NCBI RefSeq assembly: GCF_014243445.1
Contig: NZ_JACLQD010000002.1
Location: 1 to 64,000, forward strand
Reading direction: 5' to 3'
From: Paragemmobacter straminiformis
Lineage (GTDB): Bacteria; Pseudomonadota; Alphaproteobacteria; Rhodobacterales; Rhodobacteraceae
DNA: 64,000 nt
This document shows positions 25,491 to 33,084 of the stretch, piece after piece. The position numbers were made by a program, and so were the translations under genes. The notes beneath the pieces are model-generated. The model was not told the DNA's origin, did not search any database, and was given only the letters and a program-made list of their open reading frames with translations. Position 1 is the stretch's first letter, and each line of letters opens with the position of its first letter.

Positions 25491-25546
25491 AAGGGGGGCT
25501 TTCCGCCCCCCTCGGGGCTTTGCCCCTCACCCCCCGAGGATATTTG
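25491..25546 (+). repeat. intergenic hairpin element, copy 1 (plus orientation)
   Basis: Two hairpins (GGGGGGC-TTTCC-GCCCCCC at 25493-25511 and GGGGC-TTT-GCCCC at 25514-25526) are followed by CCCCCCGAGGATATTTG (25530-25546). It starts 14 bases after the acyl-CoA dehydrogenase stop. The terminal 17-mer and the AAGGGGGGCTTTCCGCCCCC 20-mer both recur exactly, inverted, in copy 2. Confidence 0.75.
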
Positions 25547-25634
25547 AGAAAAGAAGAAACCGGATGTTAACTTTTGGCTGCGACTCTGGAGGCACGGTAC
25601 AGGCGGGGACGCCGATGACCGTAAAAGGAGAAGG

Positions 25635-25670
25635 CACCCTGTCCTGCCCCGCAGGGCAGGGTGTTTCCTT
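25635..25670 (+). terminator. terminator-like hairpin between repeat copies
   Basis: A 13-bp stem with one T-G pair (CACCCTGTCCTGC / GCAGGGCAGGGTG, loop CCC) is followed by TTTCCTT. It would stop plus-strand transcription arriving from the carnitine operon before the ligase gene. Confidence 0.6.
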
Positions 25671-25686
25671 GCCCTTCTTCTTTTTC

Positions 25687-25746
25687 CAAATATCCTCGGG
25701 GGGAGGGGTGCGGCACGCGCCCCGTGGGGGGCGGAAAGCCCCCCTT
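25687..25746 (-). repeat. intergenic hairpin element, copy 2 (minus orientation)
   Basis: CAAATATCCTCGGGGGG (25687-25703) is the exact reverse complement of the 17-mer ending copy 1, and 25727-25746 is the exact reverse complement of the 20-mer starting copy 1. The two copies form a long imperfect inverted repeat separated by about 140 bases. Confidence 0.75.
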
Positions 25747-25831
25747 CGGAGACAAACGGCGCCTTGCGCCGTGCAGGCGACAGCAAGGGCGTCTGCGCGG
25801 AACGCGCAGGCTTTCGGGTTGGAGCGGCGCC

Positions 25832-27823
25832 ATGCGTGATCTTTCGCGGCTGCTGCGGCCGAAGTCGATTGCGGTGCTTGGCTCGGGCTGGGCGAAGAAT
25901 GTGATCGAGCAATGCCAGAAGATGGGGTTTCAGGGTCCGGTCTGGCCCGTCCACCCCTCGCGCGAGGAGATTGCAGGGGTGCGGTGCTACCGCGCGCTGT
26001 CCGACCTTCCGGCACCGCCGGATGCGACCTTTATCGGGGTGAACCGGCATGCCACGCTGGATGTCGTGGCGGAGCTTGCGGCGATGGGGGCGGGGGGGGC
26101 CACCTGTTTTGCGAGCGGATGGGAAGAGGCGGGCGAGGCGGATTTGCAGGCGCAGCTCGTGGCGGCGGCGGGGGATATGCCGATCCTCGGGCCGAATTGC
26201 TACGGGGTGATCAACTACCTCGACGGGGCTTTGCTTTGGCCCGACCAGCATGGCGGGCGGCGGGTGGAGCGGGGGGTGGCGCTGCTGTCGCAATCCTCGA
26301 ACATCGTGATCAACCTGACCATGCAGGCGCGGGGTTTGCCGGTCGCCTATGTCGCCTGCCTTGGCAATGCGGCGCAGGTCGGGCTGGCAGAACTTGCCGG
26401 GGCGTTGCTGGCGGATGATCGGGTGACGGCGCTTGGCATGTATGTCGAAGGGATCGACGACGCGGCGGGCTTTGCGGCGCTGGCCGACGCGGCGCGGGCT
26501 GCGGGCAAGGGGATTGTCTGCATCAAATCGGGCAAGACGGAGTTGAGCCGCACGGCGGCGGCGTCGCACACGGCCTCGCTTGCCGGAGGGGGGGCGGCGT
26601 CTTCGGCCTTTCTGCGGGCATGCGGGGTGGCAGAGGTCAGCACGCCTGCCGAATTGATCGAGACGTTGAAGATATTCCACCTGTGCGGGCCGCAGATCGG
26701 GGGCCGCTTGTGTTCGCTGTCCTGTTCGGGCGGCGAGGCGGGGTTGGTGGCGGACCTTGCCGCGCCCTTCGGGTTGGACTTCCCGCCGCCGTCCGAGGCG
26801 CAGCGGCAGCGGCTGGGGGACATCCTTGGCCCTATCGTCGCCATCGCCAACCCGTTGGATTACCATACGTTCATCTGGGGCGACGGGCCGCGCACGACGG
26901 ATGTCTTTACCACGATGCTTGCGGGGTATGACGCGGGTATCTTCATCATCGACCCGCCGCGACCGGACCGCTGCGATCCGTCGAGTTTCCAGCCCGCGCT
27001 GGATGCCATCGTCTCGGCCGCGCGCAGCACGGGAAAGCCCGCTTTCGCCGTGGGGTCGCTCCCTGAGAATTTCGACGAGGATCGGGCGATTGCGATGATG
27101 GAGCGCAATGTCGTGCCGATGATGGGCCTCGAGACGGCATTGGGCGCGATACGGGCGGCGCAGACGGGGCCGAACCGTGGCGGCTGGCGGCCTTGGGCCG
27201 TGGTGCCTGCCCGGCCCTTGCGGATGCGCGACGAGGCTTCGGCCAAGGCGCTTTTGGCGGCAAGCGGGGTGGCCGTGCCGAAGGGGGGGACCTCGGCCAC
27301 GCTTGCGGGGCTGGATGTGGCGGGGCTGGAGGCGCCTTTCGTGCTGAAGGGGCTGGGCTTCGCGCATAAGACGGAAGCCGGGGCCGTGCGGCTGGGGCTT
27401 GCCTCGCTTGACGGGCAAGCCGCGATGGCGGGGGCCACGGGATATCTTGTCGAAGAGATGGTCACGGGGGTTGTGGCCGAAATGCTGGTCGGGCTGCGGC
27501 GCGATCCGGTTTACGGGGCCACGCTGACGCTGGGCTTCGGCGGGGTGACGGCGGAAGTGCTGGCCGATACGGTGACGCTGGTGCTGCCCGTGACCGAAGA
27601 CGCGGTGGTGGCGGCGCTGCGCGGATTGCGGCTGTGGCCGCTGCTGGACGGCTATCGCGGGCGGGCGCGGGCGGATGTTGCGGCGCTGGTGCGGGCCGTG
27701 ATGGCGTTGCAGGCGTTGATGGCCGCAAGCCCGGCTTTGGACGAGATTGAAATCAACCCGCTGATGCTGCGCGAGGCGGGTGCCGTGGCGGTGGATGCGG
27801 TGATCTGGGAGGAGGCGAGATGA
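25832..27823 (+). CDS. NDP-forming acyl-CoA synthetase (acetate-CoA ligase family)
   Basis: The 663-residue protein has the fused layout of ADP-forming acyl-CoA synthetases: CoA-binding domain (10-130; RPKSIAVLGSGW, ILGPNCYGVIN), succinyl-CoA-ligase-like domains (150-440) with the SHTASLAGG phosphohistidine region and LSCSGGEAGLVADLA, and a C-terminal ATP-grasp domain (480-660; VLKGLGFAHKTEAGAVRLGL, LDEIEINPLML). It makes an acyl-CoA from a carboxylate, CoA and a nucleoside triphosphate. By context the acid may be carnitine, crotonobetaine or gamma-butyrobetaine, replacing the AMP-forming CaiC or the CoA-transferase CaiB. ATG 25832 follows GGAG; the frame extends upstream into the repeat and is not used. 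Confidence 0.83.
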   Translation: MRDLSRLLRPKSIAVLGSGWAKNVIEQCQKMGFQGPVWPVHPSREEIAGVRCYRALSDLPAPPDATFIGVNRHATLDVVAELAAMGAGGATCFASGWEEAGEADLQAQLVAAAGDMPILGPNCYGVINYLDGALLWPDQHGGRRVERGVALLSQSSNIVINLTMQARGLPVAYVACLGNAAQVGLAELAGALLADDRVTALGMYVEGIDDAAGFAALADAARAAGKGIVCIKSGKTELSRTAAASHTASLAGGGAASSAFLRACGVAEVSTPAELIETLKIFHLCGPQIGGRLCSLSCSGGEAGLVADLAAPFGLDFPPPSEAQRQRLGDILGPIVAIANPLDYHTFIWGDGPRTTDVFTTMLAGYDAGIFIIDPPRPDRCDPSSFQPALDAIVSAARSTGKPAFAVGSLPENFDEDRAIAMMERNVVPMMGLETALGAIRAAQTGPNRGGWRPWAVVPARPLRMRDEASAKALLAASGVAVPKGGTSATLAGLDVAGLEAPFVLKGLGFAHKTEAGAVRLGLASLDGQAAMAGATGYLVEEMVTGVVAEMLVGLRRDPVYGATLTLGFGGVTAEVLADTVTLVLPVTEDAVVAALRGLRLWPLLDGYRGRARADVAALVRAVMALQALMAASPALDEIEINPLMLREAGAVAVDAVIWEEAR

Positions 27824-28617
27824 TGCAGATGCGCACGGACGGGCCGATCAGGACGCGGCGCGAGGGGGCCATTCTTGAGGTCACGCTGGACCGGCCCAAG
27901 GCCAATGCCATCGATCTGGTGACAAGCCGGATCATGGGCCATGTTTTCCGCGACTTCCGCGACGATGATAGCCTGCGCGTGGCGATCCTGCGGGCCGAGG
28001 GGGAAAAGTTCTTCTGCCCCGGATGGGACCTCAAGGCCGCGGCGGCGGGGGATGCGGTCGATGGCGATTACGGGGTGGGCGGTTTCGGCGGCTTGCAGGA
28101 ATTGCCGAACCTGAACAAGCCGGTGATTGCCGCCGTGAACGGCATTTGCTGCGGGGGAGGGCTGGAGCTTGCGCTGTCTTGCGATCTGATCCTTGCCAGC
28201 GGGAACGCGACCTTTGCGCTGCCGGAGATCCGGTCGGGGACGGTTGCGGATGCGGCGAGCATCAGGCTGCCGAAGCGGATACCCTATCACGTGGCGATGG
28301 ACCTTTTGCTGACGGGGCGCTGGTTCGATGCCGACGAGGCGCTGCGCTGGGGGCTGCTGAAAGAGATCACCACCCCCGCCGATCTGCTGCCCAAGGCATG
28401 GGATCTGGCGCGGCTTCTGGAAAGCGGGCCGCCGCTGGTTTACGCCGCGATCAAAGAGGTCGTGCGAGAGGCGGAAGCCATGCGGTTTCAGGACGCGCTC
28501 AACCGTATCACCAAGCGGCAGATGCCGACGGTGGACCGGCTTTATTCCAGCGAGGACCAGCTTGAGGGGGCGCGGGCCTTTGCCGAAAAGCGCGATCCGG
28601 TGTGGAAGGGGAAATAG
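27820..28617 (+). CDS. caiD: crotonobetainyl-CoA hydratase-like crotonase
   Basis: The 265-residue crotonase resembles E. coli CaiD closely by memory: LDRPKANAID near the start, EKFFCPGWDLKAAA, oxyanion-hole GGGLELALSCDL with the first catalytic Glu, FALPEIRSG with the second Glu, and the identical-looking ending AFAEKRDPVWKGK. CaiD interconverts crotonobetainyl-CoA and L-carnitinyl-CoA. The usual PDSGG segment is ADAAS here, so substrate preference may differ. ATG 27820 overlaps the ligase stop as ATGA, with GGGAGGAGG just upstream; ATGs at 27823 and 27829 are close alternatives. It converges on the racemase gene three bases later. Confidence 0.78.
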   Translation: MMQMRTDGPIRTRREGAILEVTLDRPKANAIDLVTSRIMGHVFRDFRDDDSLRVAILRAEGEKFFCPGWDLKAAAAGDAVDGDYGVGGFGGLQELPNLNKPVIAAVNGICCGGGLELALSCDLILASGNATFALPEIRSGTVADAASIRLPKRIPYHVAMDLLLTGRWFDADEALRWGLLKEITTPADLLPKAWDLARLLESGPPLVYAAIKEVVREAEAMRFQDALNRITKRQMPTVDRLYSSEDQLEGARAFAEKRDPVWKGK

Positions 28618-28620
28618 GCG

Positions 28621-29652
28621 TCAGAGGTCGCCCACCTGCGGGCCCCATGTGTCTGACAGGGCGAAGCCCGTGGCGAAGGGGTCGTCGGGGGATAGGCGCA
28701 ATTCCTCGCGGCCATAGACCCATGCGCTGCCAGTGATGCGGGGCAGGACGGCGCGGTAGGGGCCGACGGAGGTTTCGCCGATGGCCTCGGCCGTGAAGGT
28801 GCCGCCGATGATGCTGCACGAGGTGCGCAAACCGCCCAAGGCGATTTCGCCGCGCGCGAACATGCAGGCGAGGTTGGCCGATGATCCCGTGCCGCAGGGC
28901 GAGCGGTCGACACGGCCGGGTTTCAGCGTGGTGCAGGTGCGGATGGTGCCGCCCCCTTCGCGCGCGCGGAACATGACATAGGCGACCTCGTCGAGACCCG
29001 CGATCCCGGGGTGGTGGATGTCGATCTGGCCGCGCAGGTCGGATTTGATGGCGATGCCCGCTTCGGCCAGGGCGCGGGCGTTGGCGGGTTCGATGGTCAG
29101 GCCGATCTGGTCTACATCGACAAGGGCGTAGAACACGCCGCCAAAGGCTATGTCGGCGCGGATCGTGCCGAAGGCGGTGGTGCGGACGGGGGCGTCGAGG
29201 GCAAGGGCAAAGGCGGGGACATTGTCGAGGCTGACCGAAAGGCAGCGCCCGTTCTTGCAGCGCGCGCGGGCGATGACAAGGCCTGCGGCCGTGTCGAGGC
29301 GCAGCGTGGTTTCGGGTTCGACCATCCTGACGCGGCCCGATTCCAGCAGGGCGGTGACGACGCAGATGCAGTTCGACCCGCTCATCGGATGGGCGCGGTC
29401 GGGTTGCAGGACGATGAAGGCGGCGTCGGCGTCCGCACGGCAGGGTGGCAGCAGAAGGTTCGTCGTCATCGCCACATGGGCGCGCGGCTCGAAGGTGACA
29501 AAGCGGCGAAGGCTGTCGTCTACCTGATTGATATGGTTCATCTTCTCAAGGATCGTCGCGCCGGGGATATCGGGGGCGCCGCCGATGATGACGCGGCCGA
29601 TCTCGCCCTGGCAATGGACTTGAAGCAGGTCGAGGGAGCGTTCGAATTTCAT
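28621..29652 (-). CDS. proline racemase family, Ser/Cys type (hydroxyproline 2-epimerase-like)
   Basis: The 343-residue protein has the two half-site motifs of the proline racemase superfamily. The first, HPMSGSNCIC, carries Ser91 where racemases have the catalytic Cys of MCGH; the second, DRSPCGTGSSAN, keeps Cys253. Ser/Cys members include hydroxyproline 2-epimerases, whereas trans-3-hydroxyproline dehydratases are usually Cys/Thr, so a hydroxyproline epimerase is favoured. The ATG (29652) overlaps the stop of the eroded oxidase frame upstream as ATGA. The deaminase-like gene and GntR regulator upstream fit a hydroxyproline catabolic operon. Confidence 0.75.
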   Translation of the reverse strand: MKFERSLDLLQVHCQGEIGRVIIGGAPDIPGATILEKMNHINQVDDSLRRFVTFEPRAHVAMTTNLLLPPCRADADAAFIVLQPDRAHPMSGSNCICVVTALLESGRVRMVEPETTLRLDTAAGLVIARARCKNGRCLSVSLDNVPAFALALDAPVRTTAFGTIRADIAFGGVFYALVDVDQIGLTIEPANARALAEAGIAIKSDLRGQIDIHHPGIAGLDEVAYVMFRAREGGGTIRTCTTLKPGRVDRSPCGTGSSANLACMFARGEIALGGLRTSCSIIGGTFTAEAIGETSVGPYRAVLPRITGSAWVYGREELRLSPDDPFATGFALSDTWGPQVGDL

Positions 29653-29984
29653 GTGATGGCCAAGCCCCGCGTTGCAGTTCCGGCCCCGTGGCCGCTGTGG
29701 TTTCGACCTCGGCCCAAGTGCCGAGGGTGGGTTGGGCAAGGGTCGATGCGACAGGGCTTCAGGTCAAGCGAAGGCTTGGCCCCCGTGATCCGCTCGCCCG
29801 TGATCCGTTGGCCCGTCAGCCGCGCCGTGCTCGCGGCACGGGTCGGGCCAAGGTGGCGGTGGCCCGTGGCGCAGGGCAGGCCCTTTCTTTCCGATGCCGG
29901 AAAGACCGGCACGGTATCGGGCAGGGCGGGGCGTGTAATCGGACGGTTCAGGCTGATGCCCGCCCCGGTGACGACCGTAACCAT
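29649..29984 (-). pseudogene. eroded FAD-dependent D-amino acid (hydroxyproline) oxidase remnant
   Basis: A 111-codon frame starts at ATG 29984 with a good GGAGAG site and reads MVTVVTGAGIS, like the FAD-binding start of DadA-type oxidases, then jumps directly to RPALPDTVPVF and GLPCATGHRHLGPTRAASTARL, which match the C-terminal RPMTPDGLPVIG and ATGHGHLGWT motifs of the same family. About 300 central residues are missing, and the last 30 residues look frame-shifted. The intact family is about 410 residues and oxidises cis-4-hydroxy-D-proline between the epimerase and deaminase steps. The identification rests on motif resemblance only. Confidence 0.6.
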
Positions 29985-30060
29985 GCGTCTCTCCAAAGGC
30001 CGCCACCCCGCGCCGCGCGATCCTGACCCGCGTCTGCGGCTTTGCCTGTTCATCCTTGTT

Positions 30061-30104
30061 CAAATACTCCGGGGGGTGCGGGGGGCTGGCCCCCCGCTGC
30101 CAAA
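30061..30104 (-). repeat. intergenic hairpin element, copy 3 (minus orientation)
   Basis: CAAATACTCCGGGGGG (30061-30076) is followed by a perfect 8-bp hairpin GCGGGGGG-CTGG-CCCCCCGC (30078-30097). Read on the minus strand this is hairpin then CCCCCCGGAGTATTTG, the same layout as the copies near 25.5 kb, and it lies just after the deaminase gene's stop. Confidence 0.65.
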
Positions 30105-30109
30105 GGCCG

Positions 30110-30994
30110 TCATTTCCAGGTGATGATCCCTTGCATCGCGGCGGCGAATTCGGCCTTTTCCGCATCGGTCAGGGGGCCGAAGGGCAGGCGGCATTCGCCG
30201 ACGGGAGTGCCCTGCAATTCGCAGCCGTATTTCAGCTTTTGCACGAACTTGCCCGATTCAAGCACGTTCATCGCGGGCCAGAGCGCCTGCATGATCTCTT
30301 TGGCACGGGCATGGTTTCCCGCGCGGAAGGCCGCGTCCATGTCGCAGACGGGTTTGGCCATGCAATTGGCCGGGCCGCAGATCCACGAGTCGGCGCCCCA
30401 TTGCATGAAATCCCAAGCGATGTCGTCAGAGCCTGAAACAAGCTGGATGCGTTCCGCGTAGCGGGTAGAAATGCCGATGGCGCGTTGCAGCACGCCCGAG
30501 GATTCCTTGATGCCGATGATATGCGGATTGTCGGCCAGCGCGTCGAGCGCCTCGTATCCGATTTCGACCCCGTCTTTGCCGGGGTAGGAGTAAAGCACGA
30601 TGTCCATGCCGGTAGCACTGGTCACCGCGTTGAAATGGTTGACGATTTCTGCCTGAGACGGTTTGGTGTAGAAGGGCACGGCCAGAAGGACGGCGTGGTA
30701 GCCCATGTCCCTGGCCCGCAGCGTGTTGGCGATGACGCCCGCGGTCGAGGGGGCGTTGGTGCCGGCGATCAGGGTTTCCGAGGGAAGGGCGAAATCCTTG
30801 ACGAAGCGCAGCACGCTGTCGCGTTCGGCATCGGTCATCAGGTTGTATTCGCCCGACGATCCGCAGGGCACCCAGCCTGCGACACCTGCCGCGCGCAGGG
30901 CCGCGAGATGGGCGCCGAAGGCTGCGAAATCGATCTGGCCCGCTGCATCGAAGGGGGTGACGAGAGCGGGCAGCACGCCCGAGAGTTTCAGCAT
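30110..30994 (-). CDS. DHDPS-family lyase, probable 1-pyrroline-4-hydroxy-2-carboxylate deaminase
   Basis: The 294-residue class I aldolase-fold protein has GVLPALVTPFD at the start, the pyruvyl-binding WVPCGSSGEYN motif, the YSYPGKDGVEI region with its Tyr, and the Schiff-base lysine in IGIKESSG. The overall pattern resembles the bacterial deaminase that turns 1-pyrroline-4-hydroxy-2-carboxylate into 2-oxoglutarate semialdehyde in hydroxyproline breakdown. Dihydrodipicolinate synthase is less likely given the catabolic neighbours. ATG 30994 follows AGGACC. It is the first gene of the minus-strand operon and is divergent from the GntR regulator. Confidence 0.75.
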   Translation of the reverse strand: MLKLSGVLPALVTPFDAAGQIDFAAFGAHLAALRAAGVAGWVPCGSSGEYNLMTDAERDSVLRFVKDFALPSETLIAGTNAPSTAGVIANTLRARDMGYHAVLLAVPFYTKPSQAEIVNHFNAVTSATGMDIVLYSYPGKDGVEIGYEALDALADNPHIIGIKESSGVLQRAIGISTRYAERIQLVSGSDDIAWDFMQWGADSWICGPANCMAKPVCDMDAAFRAGNHARAKEIMQALWPAMNVLESGKFVQKLKYGCELQGTPVGECRLPFGPLTDAEKAEFAAAMQGIITWK

Positions 30995-31092
30995 GGCGAG
31001 GGTCCTTTGCGGGGGAAGTGCGTGATCGTGTCGCCACGCTGTCGACGTATTTCTGCCTGCGGGGCAGGGGTCCGTCAACACAAAAATAATCT

Positions 31093-31102
31093 GTGTCGAC
31101 AC
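31093..31102 (+). promoter_or_regulatory. candidate GntR operator palindrome
   Basis: GTGTCGACAC is a perfect 10-bp palindrome between the divergent deaminase and GntR genes, 47 bases before the regulator's ATG. Related half-sites (GTGTCG, TGTCGAC) occur at about 31028-31050. It is a plausible autoregulatory site. Confidence 0.4.
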
Positions 31103-31149
31103 GATGCGCCGATGGGGCTAGCCTTGCCGGGGGCGATGCAGGAGTGCCG

Positions 31150-31869
31150 ATGGAAGAGGAAAGCGAGACCCGTCGCGCCAAGGGAACCGGCGCGCGCTTT
31201 GCCTACGAGACGATCCGCGACGAGATTCTTGCCCTGACGCTGGGGCCGGGGCAGTTGCTGGACGAGACCTCGCTTGCCGAAAGGTTCGGCATGTCACGCT
31301 CGCCCGTGCGCGAGGCGTTGATCCGGCTGGCGGGCGAGGAGCTGGTGGTGATGCTGCCCAACCGGTCAACCATCGTGGCGCCGATCGATGTGCAGGCCTT
31401 TCCGAAATATGTCGAGGCGCTGGATCTGGCGCAGCGGGTGAACACGCGGCTTGCGGCCGAATTGCGCAGCGATGCCGATTTGCGGGCGATCGCGGCGCGG
31501 CAGCGGGAATTCGAGATGGCGGTGAAGTCGGGCAAGCATCTTGCGATGTCCGAGGCGAACAAACGCTTTCACATGGCCATTGCCGAGGCGGGGCGGAATG
31601 CGTTTCTCGCCTCGTTCTACGAGCGGTTGCTCGATCAGGGGCGGCGCATCCTGCACCTGCATTTCGACTATCTGGAGCGGACGCGGAACGGTTCTTTACT
31701 GACCGACGAGCATGGCGAGATGCTCGAGGCGATCCGCAAGCGGGATGTGGCGCGGGCCGATGCGCTGGCCCATGCCCATACGCGGCAGTTCCGCGACAAT
31801 TTCTTCGACTTCATGAAGGAAAACCACGCGCAAGGCATGTCGCTCGAGGCGCCCGCGCCTTTGACGTGA
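31150..31869 (+). CDS. GntR/FadR-type transcriptional regulator
   Basis: The 239-residue protein has an N-terminal winged helix (about 18-85; YETIRDEILALTLGPGQLLDE, SRSPVREALIRLAGEELV) and an all-helical FCD ligand domain (95-220) with the metal-binding Asp/His pattern. FCD-type GntR proteins usually repress neighbouring catabolic genes until an acid ligand binds. It is divergent from the hydroxyproline-type operon and is its likely regulator. ATG 31150 is preceded by AGGAGTGCC; a longer frame to 31093 would start inside the operator region and is rejected. Confidence 0.85.
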   Translation: MEEESETRRAKGTGARFAYETIRDEILALTLGPGQLLDETSLAERFGMSRSPVREALIRLAGEELVVMLPNRSTIVAPIDVQAFPKYVEALDLAQRVNTRLAAELRSDADLRAIAARQREFEMAVKSGKHLAMSEANKRFHMAIAEAGRNAFLASFYERLLDQGRRILHLHFDYLERTRNGSLLTDEHGEMLEAIRKRDVARADALAHAHTRQFRDNFFDFMKENHAQGMSLEAPAPLT

Positions 31870-32002
31870 GCGTGGCCTGCGCTGCGGGCCCTGCCGCTTT
31901 CGGGCGGCGGGGCGCGCGGCGTCGGGGCCGTATCTGCCTGCGGGGCAGGGGCAGCACCGTCTGACCGGGCGGGGCTTTGGCGTGCCGCGAGAAACTTCTT
32001 GT

Positions 32003-32037
32003 AACTTCACAAAATTATGCAAAGTTGTGTTGCAAGG
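32003..32037 (+). promoter_or_regulatory. repeated operator-like block A, before the isomerase gene
   Basis: AACTTCACAAAATTATGCAAAGTT has inverted ends (AACTT / AAGTT) and is followed by GTGTTGCAAGGAG. The first 23 bases agree at 15 positions with 33041-33063, and GTGTTG plus the ribosome site recur there too. It is a likely binding site for the RpiR regulator encoded at 36677. Confidence 0.45.
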
Positions 32038-32045
32038 AGAATCGC

Positions 32046-33041
32046 ATGCTTGGAAACCGCTTTGCCACCCGCATCAATTCCTTTGCCTCGGCGGCCCATG
32101 ACTATTGGGCCGGCCAGCAGGCGAAGCCGTCGCTCGAGCAGATGATCCGGCGTGCCGCCACTGTTCCGGGGTTGACGGAGCTGGACCTGAACTATCCCGA
32201 CCACGTGGGCGGCGACCCTGCCGCCGTGGCGGCGATGGTGCGGGATTGCGGGTTGCAGATCAGCGGTCTGGCGATGCGATACTATACCAATCCGGCCTTC
32301 AAGCGCGGGGCCTTTACCAACCCCGACCGTGCCGTGCGGCGCGAGGCGATTGATCTGACCAAGCGCGGGATCGATGCCGCCCGCGCCATGGGCGCGCCGA
32401 TGATGACGCTGTGGCTGGGGCAGGACGGCTTTGATTACGCCTTTCAGTGCGACTATCAAAGGTTGTGGGCGGATGAGGTCGAGGGGATTGCGGAAGTTGC
32501 CGCGCATGACCCCGATTGCCTGATTTCCATCGAATACAAGCCCAACGAACCCCGGTCCTACAGCCTTTTGCGCGATGCCGCGACGACGCTGCTCGCCATC
32601 GACGAGGCGGGGGCAGACAACCTGGGCGTGACGATCGATTTCGCCCATGCGCTTTACGCCGACGAGCAGCCCGCCAATGCGGCGGCGATGGTGATGCGCC
32701 GGTCGCGGCTGTTGGGGCTGCACCTGAACGACGGCTACGCCAAGCGCGATGACGGGCTGATGGTGGGGGCCGTGCATATGCAGGCGACGCTGGAACTGCT
32801 GGCCGAGGTGAAGCGCGGCGGCTTTGACGGGGCGGTCTATTTCGACACGTTCCCCGATGCCTCGGGTCTTGATCCGGTGGCGGAATGCGCGGCGAACATC
32901 CGCACCGTGCGCCGGATGCTGGCGGCAGTGGAACGGATGGAGGGCGATAACCGGATGGCCGATGCCAAGGCGCGCCACGATCCGGTGACGGCGCAAGAGA
33001 TCGCGCAGCTGGCCCTTTCCGGAGGTGTCTTGGCAGCCTGA
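32046..33041 (+). CDS. TIM-barrel sugar isomerase/epimerase family protein
   Basis: The 331-residue protein is of the xylose-isomerase-like TIM barrel group (AP endonuclease 2 family). Candidate metal ligands are Glu in ISIEYKPNEPR, Asp and His in VTIDFAHALYAD, His in GLHLNDGYAKRDD and Asp in VYFDTFPDASG. Relatives interconvert sugars such as rhamnose/rhamnulose or epimerise ketoses; this substrate is unknown. ATG 32046 follows AAGGAGAATCGC. The ABC importer binding-protein gene follows after 43 bases with its own operator copy, and a PfkB kinase lies in the same gene run, which together suggest uptake, isomerisation and phosphorylation of a rare sugar. Confidence 0.75.
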   Translation: MLGNRFATRINSFASAAHDYWAGQQAKPSLEQMIRRAATVPGLTELDLNYPDHVGGDPAAVAAMVRDCGLQISGLAMRYYTNPAFKRGAFTNPDRAVRREAIDLTKRGIDAARAMGAPMMTLWLGQDGFDYAFQCDYQRLWADEVEGIAEVAAHDPDCLISIEYKPNEPRSYSLLRDAATTLLAIDEAGADNLGVTIDFAHALYADEQPANAAAMVMRRSRLLGLHLNDGYAKRDDGLMVGAVHMQATLELLAEVKRGGFDGAVYFDTFPDASGLDPVAECAANIRTVRRMLAAVERMEGDNRMADAKARHDPVTAQEIAQLALSGGVLAA

Positions 33042-33077
33042 ACTTTACGAAACTACATGAAATCGTGTTGATAGGGA
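33041..33077 (+). promoter_or_regulatory. repeated operator-like block B, before the binding-protein gene
   Basis: AACTTTACGAAACTACATGAAAT, followed by CGTGTTGATAGGGAGG, mirrors block A at 32003-32037 in order and spacing up to the ribosome site. It overlaps the stop codon of the isomerase gene by one base. Confidence 0.45.
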
Positions 33078-33084
33078 GGAAACC

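Larger units (their letters stand above)
25478..25831. other. gene-free stretch holding two inverted repeat elements
   Basis: This 354-bp gap contains two inverted copies of a hairpin-bearing intergenic element (25491-25546 and 25687-25746) around about 140 bases that include a terminator-like hairpin. Small open frames across it are artefacts of GC content: they run through both repeats and resemble nothing. The following ligase gene has its own GGAG site before ATG 25832. Confidence 0.6.

Noticed and set aside
25547-25686. Possible small gene between the two inverted repeat elements
   Set aside because: The available short frames run into the repeats and have no domain-like sequence; a terminator-like hairpin occupies the middle.
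25491-25746. Inverted repeat as ends of an insertion sequence
   Set aside because: The interior is only about 140 bases with no transposase, and a related third copy at 30061-30104 stands alone, so a dispersed intergenic element fits better.
23933-27418. A 1161-codon open frame on the minus strand across the SDR, acyl-CoA dehydrogenase and ligase genes
   Set aside because: It is antisense to three well-supported genes and rich in Arg, His, Pro and Gln, as expected of spurious frames in high-GC DNA. No family motif is seen.
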